A stretch of DNA of 64,000 nucleotides from Euryodendron excelsum (lineage: Eukaryota > Streptophyta > Magnoliopsida > Ericales > Pentaphylacaceae), in assembly GCA_033060915.1 (NCBI GenBank), contig CM065389.1, positions 7,820,001-7,884,000 of the forward strand, written 5' to 3'. Each line of letters opens with the position of its first letter. The stretch's first letter is position 1. A model generated the notes under the pieces. It did not search any database, had not been told where the DNA came from, and saw nothing but the letters and a program-made list of their open reading frames with translations. Below, in pieces: positions 23,834 to 37,676 of the stretch. Position numbers and translations under genes: made by a program.

Positions 23834-26800
23834 TAGATTCTCAAGGAAATCTAAAAATTTCAGATTTTGGGCTTAGTGCATTGCCTGGAGAAGTAAGATA
23901 CTTGATAATTTTTTTTCTTCTTCCCAATTCTAACATCATCACAGTCAAGTGACGTAATATGAAACGTCGTTACTCTGTGGTGGTTGTGCTTAGGGAGTCA
24001 GCATCCTTCGAACGACTTGTGGGACTCCTAACTACGTTGCACCTGAGGTGATTACAAGTATTTCTTTTTCTAAACTAATACTATTTTAAAGTAATACTGT
24101 TTTACATGCATGATAGATAATGTTTTATGTCTATTCATTTATTTGTTGTATGCTATTTTTTCCCCTATTTTCTGCTTTAGGTACTGAGTCACAAGGGTTA
24201 TGATGGTGCTCTGGCTGATGTTTGGTCTTGTGGGGTCATTCTATATGTTCTGATTGCCGGCTCTCTCCCATTTGATGAAATTGATCTCACTACATTGTAT
24301 AGTAAGGCATGGACTAGTTTCTTTTAGATTGTAATATTCTGTGCAAGAAAAAAGAGTTTTCAATTGCAGTTTAACATGTCCTACTATTTAATTGATATTT
24401 CCTGATGAGAATGATGATTCAATCTAATGCTATTATTATATGAGGTATTATTGGCATGCTAGCAGCTTTTGGAAATGCTGTTAAGCTTTCTCATGGAGCT
24501 AGAATTGGAATTTGGACATTATAAGAAATTAATTTTTACAAGCCTTGTTCCATTGTTTAAGGTTGGTTACGTGGATCCGTTCCCTCTAGTTGACTAGATT
24601 AATGCCATGCCAATGGTTAAGTCCAAGGCAATCATGTCCTTTCTTACTATCTAAACCCATGTCCTATTTGGCCTTCCTTTATTTCTTTAGCATCCGCAAA
24701 GGCGCAACATGAATCAAAGTACTCCTACTTGTAGAAATGTTAGTTGGTCTATATTGCATATGGCCATAGCCGCTATACCATCTCAAACGGCTCCCCCTCA
24801 CTCTATGCCATTCATCCATCTTAACCTTCTCATTTCAACTACACTCGGTTTTTGAGTATGTTATTTTTCAACCACCCAACATTCTGAACCATATTAAAAT
24901 GAAAATGGTGGTGCTGGAATATTAGGGTTTACCTCCAAAAAAACCCCACAAAAGTAAGGTCTGATGTCCTTGTTCAGTCTGTATTTTGTTATTATGGTAC
25001 TCATCTTAATCTTAATGTTTTATACATGTGGTCCTGACTGCTGTTTCACTCATTAGCTAGTATGTGTTAGTTTGTGCACTATGTATTTTGTTAGCATGCT
25101 GCTCATCTTATTGTTTTATTTCTTGCAACTATTTTCTGCAGATAGAGAATGCAGAATTTTCATGTCCATCATGGTTTCCAGTCGGAGCAAAATGTTTAAT
25201 ACATCGAATTTTGGATCCAAATCCTGAAACCGTAAGTGTTAGCAGTTTGACAAACATTAGACATTAGATGTCACTTTGCACACTGCCCTGGCTGCTCTAT
25301 TGACTGTCACATCAGAAAAGGACAGATAGAAATGCATTGTTATTGGTATCTGATGCCAACAGGAGTTGTGTGCCTTTTAAATACCATTGACCACCAAAAT
25401 ACAATATAAATAAGCACAGAAATCAGAATCATTTCTTCTCATATAAAGTGAATTGGGTAGTTCAGTCACTGACAAGTTAATTTTTGTGTTGATAGAAGCC
25501 AACTTTATTCTTGTATTCATCACTGCATTCTTTTCGATTTGGATTCACTGTGCCTAAGAAGGGGAATATGCTTCTCTTCTTTCCTAGAATTCAAGTCTGA
25601 CCGAACAAAATGTACAAAATGCCCTTCACAAACTTGGTTTGGGGTTTACCAGGCATCCATAGTAGTATGGCTAAGCACTTTGATGCTAGAAGACCTTCAA
25701 ACAAGCAAAGCATGTGTTGAAAATACTTCTAATAGCTTGTCCTTCTTCACAAAAGTTGTATACAGTAATAGAAATAGCTAGAAAGTGTCTCAAAGTTGGA
25801 CAAAAACTGCTTTTATATGAATAAAACAAGATTTTGTTTTAGCTTTAAAAACTTTGCCATTTAGTTTGAACTTCAATATCACGGGATGTGATTGAGATAC
25901 CTGTTGAGAACTTTAGTTTTAATTTGCATATTAAGATAATTGCTTCTGACTTATTCATGACATAGTCAGTTTCAACAAGAATACGTGTATATGTAGGTAT
26001 TAAATAAAATCTTTCGAGAATACGCTTTGTAACAATTGTAAACTTCACCATTGGCAGTTGATAACAAGTCCTGTATGTGATGCTAAATGGGGTCCAGTAC
26101 TGGTGCCTTTTATTCCACTATTTTATTTCACCATTAATGTGATATCTATTAGCACTGATTCAATGCTCCGTCTAGTTGCTACCATGAATGATTAGGAACA
26201 TGCTTATTTATCATAGAAGTTGATTCTCTAGTATTATACCTATCAGTATTGCTACTATGTCTCTTGGAAGTTGAGGACCTGAGTTCTCCTTGGCTTGGGT
26301 AATCTGATGTATTGACCAAGCATGAACACGATTCGTCATACTTGGAACTGTGTGCCTTCTTCTATTTTCGTCTATGTTTTTGAAACTTCATTCATCTGGA
26401 TTGAATTTAACGGCTCAAATATGTTTGCTTTTGTCACTGATCTCTCTCTCTCTCTCTCTCATTGCAGCGTATTCAAATTGAAGAGATTAGGAATGATGAA
26501 TGGTTTAAAAGGGGTTATGTTCCTATCAAGCTTATTGAATATGAAGATGTTAACCTCGATGATGTTAATGCTGTTTTTGATGATCCAGAGGTTCGTATCA
26601 CATTAAGTTTATGCTTCTCTTTCATATCATGTGGAACTCTACTAAATGATAATTTATTCTTTTAGGCAAAATTGTTGGAACTAGTAATGAACTTCCTAGT
26701 AACATTGTAAATATACCAATATGTATTATATTGATATGCCTGCTTGCTTACATACACACTTGGTTTAGAACTTCTAGAGAACAGTTGTATCATGTTTATG

Positions 26801-29800
26801 ACATCACTCTGTATCTTGCTTACTTTAGACTTTGTTCATTATGTTTTACATATAAAGACGAAACCTGCTTTGCAGTTAGTCTATGAAAGGAGAAAGTTTC
26901 ACTTTTAAAATCATAGTTTCTGTTATTCAGTGTAGGGTAATTTGGTCGTTGCCAGCTGATTATTAAGGGCGGGTCTCTTTCATTCAAAACTAGTAGTGTC
27001 CATGTCAGGTTTTTTTTTGTTGAAGTCACAGAGTATTTATTATGGGTTTGCCACACATTCATGGTCTTCTGTAGGAAGAACATGCTGATGAGCAATACAA
27101 GAACGAGGATGTGGGTCCTCTGACTCTTAATGCATTTGACCTAATTATTCTTTCTCAAGGCTTAAACCTTTCATCACTGTTTGACCGTCAGCAGGTATGG
27201 GTTACAAGTTTGTTATTTCCACTTCAGTCATTTGTAATTGATTACCAAGCAATCTCACGTTTTCATTTCATAGATGGCCAAGCTTCTGAGTTTTTGTTTT
27301 CTACATCTAGTGTCCCACTTGCTGTTAGCTGCCGATGCTTTCGAACTTGCCAACTCTTGGTAGTGCCATTAGGAGCATGTTTCCATCTGACATTACTTTT
27401 GTCTCGTTACACACTCTTGAACCCAATTTTTTATGTCATATCATGTATCCCTTTGATTCCATATGATCTAGCTTTATAATTAGTTCATATATTTGAATTT
27501 CTTGCCCTTCTTGACAGGACTCTGTGAAGCAACAAACACGATTTGTTTCGCAGAAACCAGCAAAAGTGGTCTTGTCGAGTATGGAAGTTGTTGCTCAATC
27601 AATGGGTTTCAAGACACGTATTCATAATTATAAGGTAGACCAGTTGGGAGTTTGCTATGGGAATATTGACCAATGTCATGCTACTTTCCTCTTATTTTGA
27701 TGTCTCTAGAAATTGCTTAACTGTCTAATTAGCATGTGGCGGAGTCCATGCCTTGCTTTGTTTTCAGTGGGATTTCTTGTTGATTCCATGGGGAGCGATC
27801 TCACCTAACTAGTCCTGAAAATATTGAACTGAAAATTTTCTGTTCATTTTCAGATGAGGGTGGAAGGCCTTCCAGCAAGTAAGGCTTCACATTTTTCGGT
27901 CATTCTGGAAGTGCGTTCTCCACCCTGAACCTCTATAATCACTGTTTCCATAACATTTTATGGTTACTAATTCATTTTTTAAACAGGTGTTTCAAGTTGC
28001 TCCTACATTCTTTATGGTTGACATTCAGAAAGCAGCTGGGGATGGTGGTGAATACCTCAAGGTCAGTTGCTCCATTTGTTCTAGTTGCTACATGTCATTA
28101 ACCTCCAAAAAACTGAATATATCTGTATGTAAATATTACTCACAATTTTTAGCTTCTCCTTCCTGCTCAACATGATCATTGCTAAATCTTCCTCCCCCTC
28201 CTTTTTTTTTGTCCTTTGAAAAACAGAATAGTTTACTTTTCTTTCTGATATTCAGATAATAGTTTTACACTTTCTGTGTTTCAGTTTTACAAGATCTTTT
28301 GTGACAATCTCGAGGATATCATCTGGAACCCACCCCACATTAAGGACTAAATTACGTTTGTTTTCATACAGGGTGATCTATCTCTTTCGGAGACTACCAT
28401 CAGGCGTTGCAATCTTGAGGTTGCAGCATCAATTAGGGTTTACCCCACTAGCTACAATCTCCACCCTCTAAAAGAAAAAAAGGAGAAATAGTTTCCTACT
28501 ATTTGTATAATTAGTATCCCTCCCTTTGATGATGAGAATTCCCAATCCTTACCATTGTAACGCCATTTTGTAGTTAGAAATGTATGATTTGACAGTTCTG
28601 CTGAGGTTGTTTTTCAATTCTTACCATCATAGAGCCATTTATAGTTTGAAATGTAGCTGACAAGGTTGCCAAGGGTTAGATGAAATAAAGCTCTTAGTAT
28701 AATTTCCTTTTCATCCTTACTTCTTTTTCCTTCTGGTAGGTCTTAAGTTCTGCACATTAAAATGAAAGAATGAAGCTCGAGGTTGCAACCTTAGGGACTT
28801 TTTTTTTTTTTTGTTGCTAATCAGGTGTTCTAGCGTGTGCAGCCTTGAGGATCTGAATTCTATTGAATGATGCCCATTGCAATTGTAAGGGAGTTTGCAC
28901 TTAATTTACAGAGGCTCCCATGTTCATACATCTCTCGAGTAAGTGGTGCATATTCTGGCAAGCAAGGGTTGGGAGATTGATGATAATCTAATTCCTTCTA
29001 CAAGAAGCTAAGATTTGCATTGGTTGTGAACATCAGCCCCTGCAAGCAAAAACAGAAACGAGAACAGAACAGAAGAGAAAAAAATAATTACGAAGAACAA
29101 TAAATTCCTTTGTTTGGATCACCAATTTGTATTGAGCTTCCTTAGAGTATTAGCCACAACCAAAGAAAACCATAGTTTCGAATTAGTTCAGTGTCTTTGC
29201 GAATACTCATGGTGACTCGATACTCAATCAAGAACGTGTTTGTAGGATTTGTTCATACAAGGGAGAGCACACCCAAAAAAAAATTAGATTTGACACACGG
29301 AGGTTGAGGAATATAATAGAGTTGTGTCACAACCTATCAAGTCATCGCCCCGCAAACGCCACAAAGATGCTAACATGGAGTTAGTTGCTCTAGAGCCTTC
29401 CTTATTCTAGATTCATCTACTAGCTTCTTGTATATGTATAAAGGGTTGTAGAGAATTCAAAAAACATGCTGCATTGTGAAGAAGTATAGAATATTCTAAA
29501 ATCATGGAGCCTTATATAGTTATTATGTAGAGAGTAGAGTATTCTAGATACTTATATATATATCTCTAGTAGGATACTTGTATAGATCGTTCTGAAAAAT
29601 CATATTTCACTACAAAATCAAATAAATCTCCGCCGTCAGTTGAAAATGTAAAGTAGTATAAATAGCGAGTTCTTTATTTATAAACTATTAGTGACATCAA
29701 ATAAATCAAGCTCCATGAGTTCTCTTGAGTAGAACTCAAGCTTTTGGGGTTAAGGAACGCCCCTCCTCCTGACTGTGACTAAGAGATCCTTGCATCTAAA

Positions 29801-30254
29801 TATCACCCCTTGATATTCACTAAAAACCTGGGCCAACTAATTGATTCCTCAAAAAAAAAATATCTGGTGATGGAATGCCTTTATGAATTCTCTCCAAACT
29901 AGAAGCCATTATCTACATAAGAATGCGTACTGGTTAAGTTACTAACATTTGGTATTAAAGCAACCTCCATGTCCTAAGTTCTAGTTATAGAAAGGGGCGA
30001 CTATCTATTAAAAAAAGCAGGATCTGCACAGTCACCCAGCTTGTTACGATCTTAGTGGGCCCAATCTATGGTATGAGATATGAGCTGGGTTATTTCAGTA
30101 TAGAACGAAATATAAGAATTGATCTCACGCATTCCATCAAACCTCAATAGTAATTATGTCGTAGGCCAGCTATATTCACTTTTAATTATTGGTTTCAGAA
30201 TTCCATACCATTTGAGTTGGAGTTCAATTTTTATCAAGCAATTACAAGTTATTC

Positions 30255-30772
30255 TCAATACACGGAAGTCAAAGCCATGAGATGGTGGGACAAAACTAAA
30301 AATATTTTAAAAATTAAATATAAAAAAATCGAAATGTCTGTATTTAAACAGCGGCTCACAAAAAAATTACTTTCATTAGGATTGTGTCTCCCCTGATGAC
30401 ACCCAAGTTCAGATTTTGGTGTGTGTTGAAAGGCCATTTCTTGATCTTTTGCTTTGTAGGCTATAGTGTACTCCTTCGAACTTGAACAACAAAAGAAGGC
30501 AGGTCTTGTGGGTTACAGTAGTACATATTTGTGAATTTAGCAAAATAGGGTAGTTCTTGTGGGTTACAATGGTACATGGTTGTGAATTTTTGCTCTGTAT
30601 TAGTTGACTGTACAACAAATAGAGTAGCATTACTGGTGCTGGCCATAGAAAAAGAGGAGGTTAAGAATGAAAGAACTGAGTAAATGACGCAACACAAATG
30701 AAGAGTGGCGGGCAACTGTGAATGAGTTTTTGGTTTAAAAGGATGGGACAAAAGGTCATACAAGGTTTTCAT
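30255..30772 (-). pseudogene. Unknown small ORF, frameshifted copy in unit A
   Basis: Counterpart of the 172-codon frame in unit B. It starts identically (M-K-T-L-Y-D-L-L-S-H-P) and keeps the two in-frame 17-residue repeats (30505 and 30556, period 51 bp). A 1-bp deletion at about 30480 (TTGAACAAC against TTGGAACAAC in B) shifts the frame after 103 codons. Unrecognised; may never have been coding. Confidence 0.4.
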
Positions 30773-32351
30773 ACAAAAATTTTGTTTTGGTTTAGAATAA
30801 CATTATATAGGTATAGACACACAACACTCTTGGAGCACCACCTGTATTTGAAAATAACCTTGCACGTGTGTTTATACATTTTTACAGATAAAGGTCATAC
30901 AATGTATTTGACATAGTGTCCAAATATTCTGAGTCCAAAAATGTATTTGTTGCTGTTGAGATATAATAAGCATATAGTTTAGTCCAAGCAAGAGAAGCAG
31001 GTTAGCCTAATAATAGTAGCATTGTCCACTATCACCAAAAAGATATGGTAGTGACGTTTTTAAAATTATAAATCAAAATAGTAATTATTTTAATTTGAAA
31101 TGAATGAATCATAAACATCCACCATTTTATATGAAAATTCTATACAAAAATTATGTTTGTGTGACATACTCTTATTATATTTTGAGTTTCTTTTACACAT
31201 AATTCAAGTATGAGAAATTCGTTAGCATGCGAGTCCAAATTCCTACACAAAAGAATAAAACTAACTTCTATTTAGTCTCAACAAAATATATAAAAAAAAA
31301 GTATTTCTTAAACAACGAAAAGGTAGGGTTCACAGTCCCATATACAAAATTTTTTTATATTTTGATGGGTTAGAGCCATTAATTAAGTAGGATTTTAAAT
31401 TGTGGGGTGCTACTAGAATAGATTTTTGTTAAAACATTATACATAAACACAAAATATAAGAAGGTAAATCAAAAGTCAGGATGCTATGGTACCCCAGAAA
31501 AGGTAGTTTTGCCCCTGCCTTCTATGACTTTTGCCCTCTAATGTATCCCAAAAAAAAAAAAGTCTTCAACACCATCGAGACAAATACCAATTATCAACTT
31601 CCAGAGGCATAAACATTATGATAGTGCTATAAGAATTCGTTTGAGACTAGGAATGAATTCAAAGGCCCTAGCAAATATTTGGACTTCTTCTTTTTTTTTT
31701 GTCTTCAAACCTCGATTTTCCTAACCGCAGAATTCACAGACCTTACCAATTTAATTTCATAAGCCACATGAGTTTCAACATCTGAAAATTAACTTCAGCA
31801 CAACCTCAAAGCAACACCATTTCGCTGCCAAAAAGAAGACTGGTTTGTTTTGCTTGGACATGTCCCACCCTTTCTAGGAGTGCTGTCAGTAGGAATTGGT
31901 GTATCAGCGCGACCGATTTTCAGTCCTGAACGAGCAAAGACTCAAGAGTAGTACAGACTGAGCACTTGGACCCAGCTGTGTTTTGGTCTTGCTCTCAGCC
32001 GTGTCACGTAGCTTAACAGCTTGTTTGGAACTTAGGAGAGGAGAGGGGAGGGGAGGAGAGGGGGTGGAAGGGAAAGGGAGGGAAAGAGAAAATGAAGAAA
32101 AATTATTTTTCCTTCCTTATTTAGTTTTGTGAAGAAAATGAGAGGAAAGTGGAATGAAAGAAGAGAGAGATGTATAAATTTTTTTCTCTATTTTCTCTTT
32201 TATTTCTCTTTTTGGTAGCATCAAACAAGAAAAAAAAAACAAATAGTTATTTTCCCTTTTCTTCTCCAAGTTCAAAGAGGCTGCAGTATGAATAGCATTG
32301 ACGCCGAGTTCCTTGCATTTCGGAGTGCTGGTTCGAGCTAGGATTGTCTGA

Positions 32352-32730
32352 TGTTTTGAAAATCGGACCGTTGAGCGAACTGGAAAAGAGGCCGGGTCAC
32401 GGGTTACTGGTTCAACCGTCGGGTCAACCGTTATTGACCCATGATGTCATAATTATGTCATTAATTAATTTATTATTAATAATAAAATATATTTATTTTT
32501 TTACACTAGTTTTAATGCTTAAAATTTAAAATTTTATCTTAAAAATTGAACCGACCGGTTCAATTACCGGGTTTATTGATCAGGTCACGGTTTAATCGCG
32601 AGTTTGACCAGGTTTGACTGGGTTTGACCAGATTTTGACCAAAACAGATTTTAAGAGTTACCCGGACCGTTACCTAGCTCGGTTCTCGTTTTTCGGTTCA
32701 ACCGGCCGGTCCGGTCCAGTTTTCAAAACA
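32352..32730. mobile_element. 379-bp TIR element present only in unit A
   Basis: Left end TGTTTTGAAAATCGGACCG; inverted right end TGTTTTGAAAACTGGACCGG. The inside is rich in GGTTTGACC/ACCGGTTCAA motifs, a pattern common in plant MITEs. Unit B has unrelated sequence here. A clear target duplication was not found (ATG on both sides at best). Confidence 0.7.
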
Positions 32731-32874
32731 ATGGTTAGGATAGAGTTATTTCCCTTTGCAGGCCAGATGTTGCATTTTGTCAAAATGAATTTTATGATTT
32801 GGTACTGCTGATTATGTACAACAAAATATATATGTAGCATTTAGGGAAGGCTTGCATGAAACGGTAATAGGGTA

Positions 32875-33236
32875 TGCATGTTCACAGATTGGGTTGGGTC
32901 GGATTGGATAGTACCAATCAAACTGTCAAGGTCGGATTTAGAAACATTGGAACCGATTTCAACTCAGTTTAGATTCGGATTGGGTTAGTTCGGATTAGAA
33001 ATTCATGTCTTGTTGCAACAAAAAAAAAAATTTAATAACTACTTAAATAACAAATAAATGAAAGCACCTAGTAAAAATCTATATACTATTAACATTCAAC
33101 AATTACATATGGCTCGATTTGGATCGATTTTGGTAGTGACTCACCAAACGAATCGCTATAGTCGGGTTCACAAATATTGAAATCAATTTTGATTCGGTTT
33201 GGGTTCGGGTCGGATAGATTTTTGAACACCTCTACA
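32875..33236. mobile_element. hAT-type MITE (unit A copy)
   Basis: Flanked by 8-bp duplication ATAGGGTA (32867-32874, 33237-33244). Ends TGCATGTTCAC and inverted TGTAGAGGTGTTCAAAAAT; interior carries GGGTTGGGTCGG and its inverse. The same insertion at the same place in unit B shows that it predates the duplication. Confidence 0.75.
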
Positions 33237-34185
33237 ATAGGGTATTCTTTTTTAGGATAATTACACTTTATTTTCTTGTGGTTTAAGCGAAAAACAGATG
33301 ACTACTTGTTAGGAACGAGAGTAGAAATTTTTATTGCGAGGGACCAAAAGGAAAATTTTAATTAAATCCTCACGTATTATATTGAGTAATTTTCAAAATA
33401 TTTTGCAATTAAACTATCTCCAAAGGACAAAATAGAGAAGCATATAATAAATTAACTTTTAACATGATACACATGAAAAATATATGAATTTTTATTAAAA
33501 AAATAGATTATTACTCATATTATAATAAGGATATTGTAGATAATAAATCTAATTAGATTATTACTCATATTATAATAACTCAAGAAAATAGAACATCAAA
33601 ATTAAATTAATATATGCTTTTATTTATTGGATGTTTTTTATTGTTAAGTGCTTTGAAATATTATTTGAACACACTAAGAATCTATTTTACTAATGAAAAG
33701 ATTGAGAGGCCAATTTTTAAAATTATGAAAAACCTACCAAAAAAGTATAATAAAATAGAAAATTGTCAACCTTAGGGTTAAGGGGGCCATGGTCGTCGAT
33801 GGCCCCTCCCTCCATTCGTCTATGCCCATTATGATTTAAAAATGAACAGATAATATTTTGTGATTTGGACTTAACTGTAAAATAGATAAAAACCATTAAA
33901 ATCAATGACAATTTTGTAACATGGGTATTTTCGTATTTGTTTTCTCTAACTTAGAACATAAGAAAAAACAATTTTGCAACTTGTAATATCAAAAAAGATT
34001 ATTTTGCCATTTAGGCTCTGTATGATTTGACGTAAAATATTTTACACCAAAAAATATTTGTTCATGTAAAAAGTTTTACCAAAAAATAACTTTTCTTTTT
34101 ATTTTTCGGTGTTTGATTGACATTTAAAAATTATTTTCTAATTTTTTTTCATAATACTATTCTTTGTGTTGGGAGGTGGTGGTGG

Positions 34186-34570
34186 TAAGGTTAGACATTG
34201 GGTGGGCCGAGCCTACACAAAAAATTTTCATCGAGCCCAAAACCAAATCTCAAGCCCTCCCAAGTAAAAAAAAAAATTGCATCCTCAAGCCTGTTCAAAC
34301 CCGCCCATTTAACAAAAAAATTGTTTAATATATAATTTTTTTTTTTATAAATAATATTGAATAACATAAAATTTAATTACAAATACATATATAATATTAA
34401 TATAAAAAAAAATATATGATTTTATATATATTTTGGGCTAGGCCAGACTTTAAAGACAATTCCAAACCTGTCCATTAAACTAATCAGGTCTAAAAAATAT
34501 TCTCAAACCTTATAACTTATAGATGTGCTTGGGCGGGCCTATCAGGCTCGTAAGCCCATGGCCACCCCTA
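34186..34570. mobile_element. hAT-like MITE inserted in GGT repeats (unit A)
   Basis: Flanked by GGTGGTGG on both sides (34178-34185, 34571-34578), though in a GGT repeat this is weak evidence. The right end, inverted, is TAGGGGTGGCCATGGGC, typical of hAT MITEs; the left end TAAGGTTAGACATTGGG is a diverged match. The unit B counterpart is 48617-49001. Confidence 0.55.
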
Positions 34571-34830
34571 GGTGGTGGTAGGAGATAGCGACAACAACAT
34601 AGTAGCTATCAGTAATGATGAGTGATAGATAGTGGTGGTGGTAGGCGGCGGAAACAGCGGTGGTGGACGTTGGTGGCGGTGGGTGGTGGTGGGCGTCGGT
34701 AACAAATGACGATGGTAGGTGGTGGGTATTGGTAGCAGACGATGATGGAAGGGGGTGGGTGAGGGTGCGTGGTGGTGGGCATCAGTAGCAGACGACGATT
34801 GTGGTGGTGGTGGGTGAAATTGTTAAAACA
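34571..34830 (+). repeat. GGT-rich imperfect minisatellite (unit A)
   Basis: Irregular GGTGGTGGG/GGCGGTGGG repeats mixed with GTAGCAGACGACGAT motifs. Copies lie at 48993-49250 (B) and 55107-55250 (C). Any protein read from it is a repeat artefact. The G-rich strand could form quadruplexes. Confidence 0.75.
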
Positions 34831-36389
34831 GTGTCAAAGTTTCAAATAACTTAATGGATTTTTAAAATGTAAGTTATTTTTGGTTTTTAATAAAAAAATA
34901 TTTTTTTTGAAAAAAAATTTTCCTTACTTTTTAGTCAATCAAACAACAAAAAATTTGAAAAAGAGTAAATGAAATCAAACGGAGCCTTAATGTCAAAATA
35001 AAAGATTTGTCCTTTACAGGGGTATTTTTGTCATTTTACTAAACCTGTTTCCATCCATTGTACATATAAGTTCAAATCACATGGGTTTATTTATTTACTT
35101 TTAAACTAGAGGAGAATCATTTAATTTTTACTCAAAACACAAGAAGGTAAAGTATAATTAACTCTTACCTTTTTCTTAGCTTGGGTGGTTCGCTTGGATT
35201 GCTGGAAGGTGTGTCATGGGTCGAGTTAGGTAGTGACCCATCAATCAAACTGTCAAAGTCAGGTTTACAAACATTAGAACCTATTTTGACTCGGTTTATG
35301 ATCGAGTTGGGTTAGAAATTCATCTTTTATTACAAAAAATAAAAATTTAATAAGTACTTAAAGTACAAATAAATAAAAGCATTTAGTAAAAATCTATATA
35401 CTATTAAAACTTAACTATTACATTAAGTCATTTTATCCATCTTATCTAAAATACACCATAGCACCATACAATCATAAAATATATTGGTCTATCAACCATT
35501 ACATTTAGTCATTTTATCTATAGGAAAGAGATATAGCGGATCAGGTTGTGTAGAACAATCTTAAAGAGTCTAAAAAACTCTGGTTGTGTAGAAAAAATTA
35601 ATTGTATGGTGAAGTATCAAAGTAGCTGTTAGAGTTACATAGAGAGTTGTTAGTCTTCCCAAGCTGATAGTAAATTAGAGAGTTAATAGGTGAGGAATCC
35701 AGATTTTATTTTTATGTATACAGAATGAGTAATTTGTTTATGCAGTCTCCCAACCCCAGTAATGGCCAGATTGATAAACACCCCTCCACCGTCAAGCAAA
35801 TAATGATTGTAATGAAGCCATATCTAGAACGACACTTCTGGCCTATGAAATAAAAGCTCAGGAAAGGATTAGCCAAAAACTCAACAGAATCTATAGTATG
35901 GGTTCAAGCTAAGCAAATAAGGTGCACTTGATACATTTGTTATTAATCAGTGATCAGAGACTCAAAATCCACCATGCCACTATTGTTATTCAGATTTCTC
36001 ATGCATAATCAAACAATATTAAGCACCATATGAATCCTACAGTATATATACCGGTAAGGCACTGGACAACTCGATTTTACATAAACAGACAGCCTTACAG
36101 TTTTTCCAGCTTAGTTTGTTTGCTCTTGACCTTGTGAAGTTGATAATGTCTGAACATTGGATCTGTTTCTGGCCAAATCAAAGTGACCACAATGAATAAA
36201 GAATAACGTACAAGATATTAACAGCATCCTTATCTCACACTAAAATCATATCCAAGCCATGCAGTATGCAGTTAACAAATTAATTAAATTTGTTAACCAG
36301 CATAATCATGGAAGAGTAGAAAAAAAATTGGAAAACAGAACAAAAAAAATGAATCACAAGAGAGACAATAACAAATAAAAAAGACTAAT

Positions 36390-36541
36390 GTTAGGTACAC
36401 TCTTAAGTACCGATCACTCTTCCAATCACTTTTGTTGAGTTGGCATGCATTGATAGACAGACCAATTCTCACTCTCTCTCTATCTACTTATTAATACATG
36501 CCAACTCAGCAAAAGTAATTAAAAGAGTAGTCGGTAAGAAT
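36390..36541. mobile_element. Hairpin MITE, right end truncated (unit A)
   Basis: A stem-loop: GTACCGATCACTCTTCCAAT and GAGTTGGCATGCATTGATA recur inverted as CCAACTCAGC...GAGTAGTCGGTAAGAA. Compared with unit B the final part of the right arm is missing, replaced by an A-rich junction. Confidence 0.6.
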
Positions 36542-37437
36542 TTGCTAAAAAAAACACACCCCTTCAACTTTAAAAACCTACAGTTACAACCCAGTGCTCT
36601 AAACTAAAGTGAAAGCATTAGTTTTTCCATCCGAGATAATGGAGATTGGTCTGCGCACACTGGACATTGAGTATTTGACTGAGCAGATGGTATTTTCTGC
36701 CAATTTTAACACTTGAAAGGACAATTTTGCCCTCGTTATGTGAATATAAGAAGATGAGGCCATCAATAAGCTGCTGCTCTGTTTTCTTTATAAAAAACTG
36801 TAAAACTCCATGGCATTTACCAAATCATCACAAAGTGGGCTATCAAAAAACAAAAATCTTATTTGGTTGAGTAGTTATTTGGTTGTAAATTAACAATCTT
36901 TTTTCACAAACTTTTCTCTCAATCCTCCATGAAGCCTATAAGTACCTAGCAATGTTTCCATACAAAGATATCTGACCCAATCCCCATCTTTTTAATAAAT
37001 CTCTTTGAGTAAATTAACCTCCCATGCAGCAAGATCCAACATGTTAACGACACCAAAAACTATTCCCTTCTAGGCTTAAGATTATAAACATCAGCCAATA
37101 TACTTCAACCCAAATCCCTTGATGCCCCTTTTTTGTTGGAAATGCATTGCACTGAATTGATAAAGGAAATAAATTCTATTTCCACACAAGAACACGTCCG
37201 TACACAGGACTGTGCGCAAATTCCCACATATTCTTAAAACTCCTTTCCCGTGATTAGCAAAACCATTAAATCTGTAGTACGCACGAGATTAGATATTATA
37301 TATACTGGGGGTCTTATATTTTAATTGCCATATAGACTAGACTTTGATGACTTTTGGTACTTGTGTATTCATACCATGATAACAAAATCATGAAATTTCC
37401 CATCCAGTATTTTTGAATTACCTATTTCACATGAAAA

Positions 37438-37676
37438 CAGCTCAAGTGGTTAGAAAAAAGGGGCAACTATATATTTATTTTTTTACACACTTTCTCACGT
37501 TTGTCCAAACTCTTTATAGAAATGGACCAAACACGTGAAAATATTCGAGGGTGGGCATGAAATTTGAACTTAGGACTTTTGTTTGCTCTAATACCATGTT
37601 GAATTGTTAACCACTAATTCATTAAAATACTTAAACGGTTAGAGAAATGGACAACTATATATTTATTTCTCTACAA
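37438..37676 (-). mobile_element. TRIM-like mini-retrotransposon remnant (unit A)
   Basis: Two short direct copies around GGTTAGA..GGGCAACTATATATTTATTT (37448) and GGTTAGAGAAATGGACAAC (37638) flank a middle that contains GCTCTAATACCA (37585-37596), on the minus strand TGGTATTAGAGC, one mismatch from the initiator tRNA-Met primer-binding site. The LTR-like TGTTGAATTGTTAACC follows directly at 37597. The unit B copy is at 52070-52312. Confidence 0.6.

Larger units (their letters stand above)
33252..35166. mobile_element. Larger MITE-like element with TIRs related to GATAATTACACTTTATTTTC
   Basis: Left end GATAATTACACTTTATTTTC and inverted right end GAGTTAATTATACTTTACC followed on both by CTTGTG. 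It contains AT-rich sequence, a hAT-like insert (34186-34570) and a GGT-rich block. The counterpart in B is 46330-49600. No target duplication was established, so the limits are tentative. Confidence 0.45.

Noticed and set aside
29950..29970. Second TRIM with a primer-binding-like TGGTATTAAAGC (also near 43357 in unit B)
   Set aside because: No flanking LTR pair could be found on either side.
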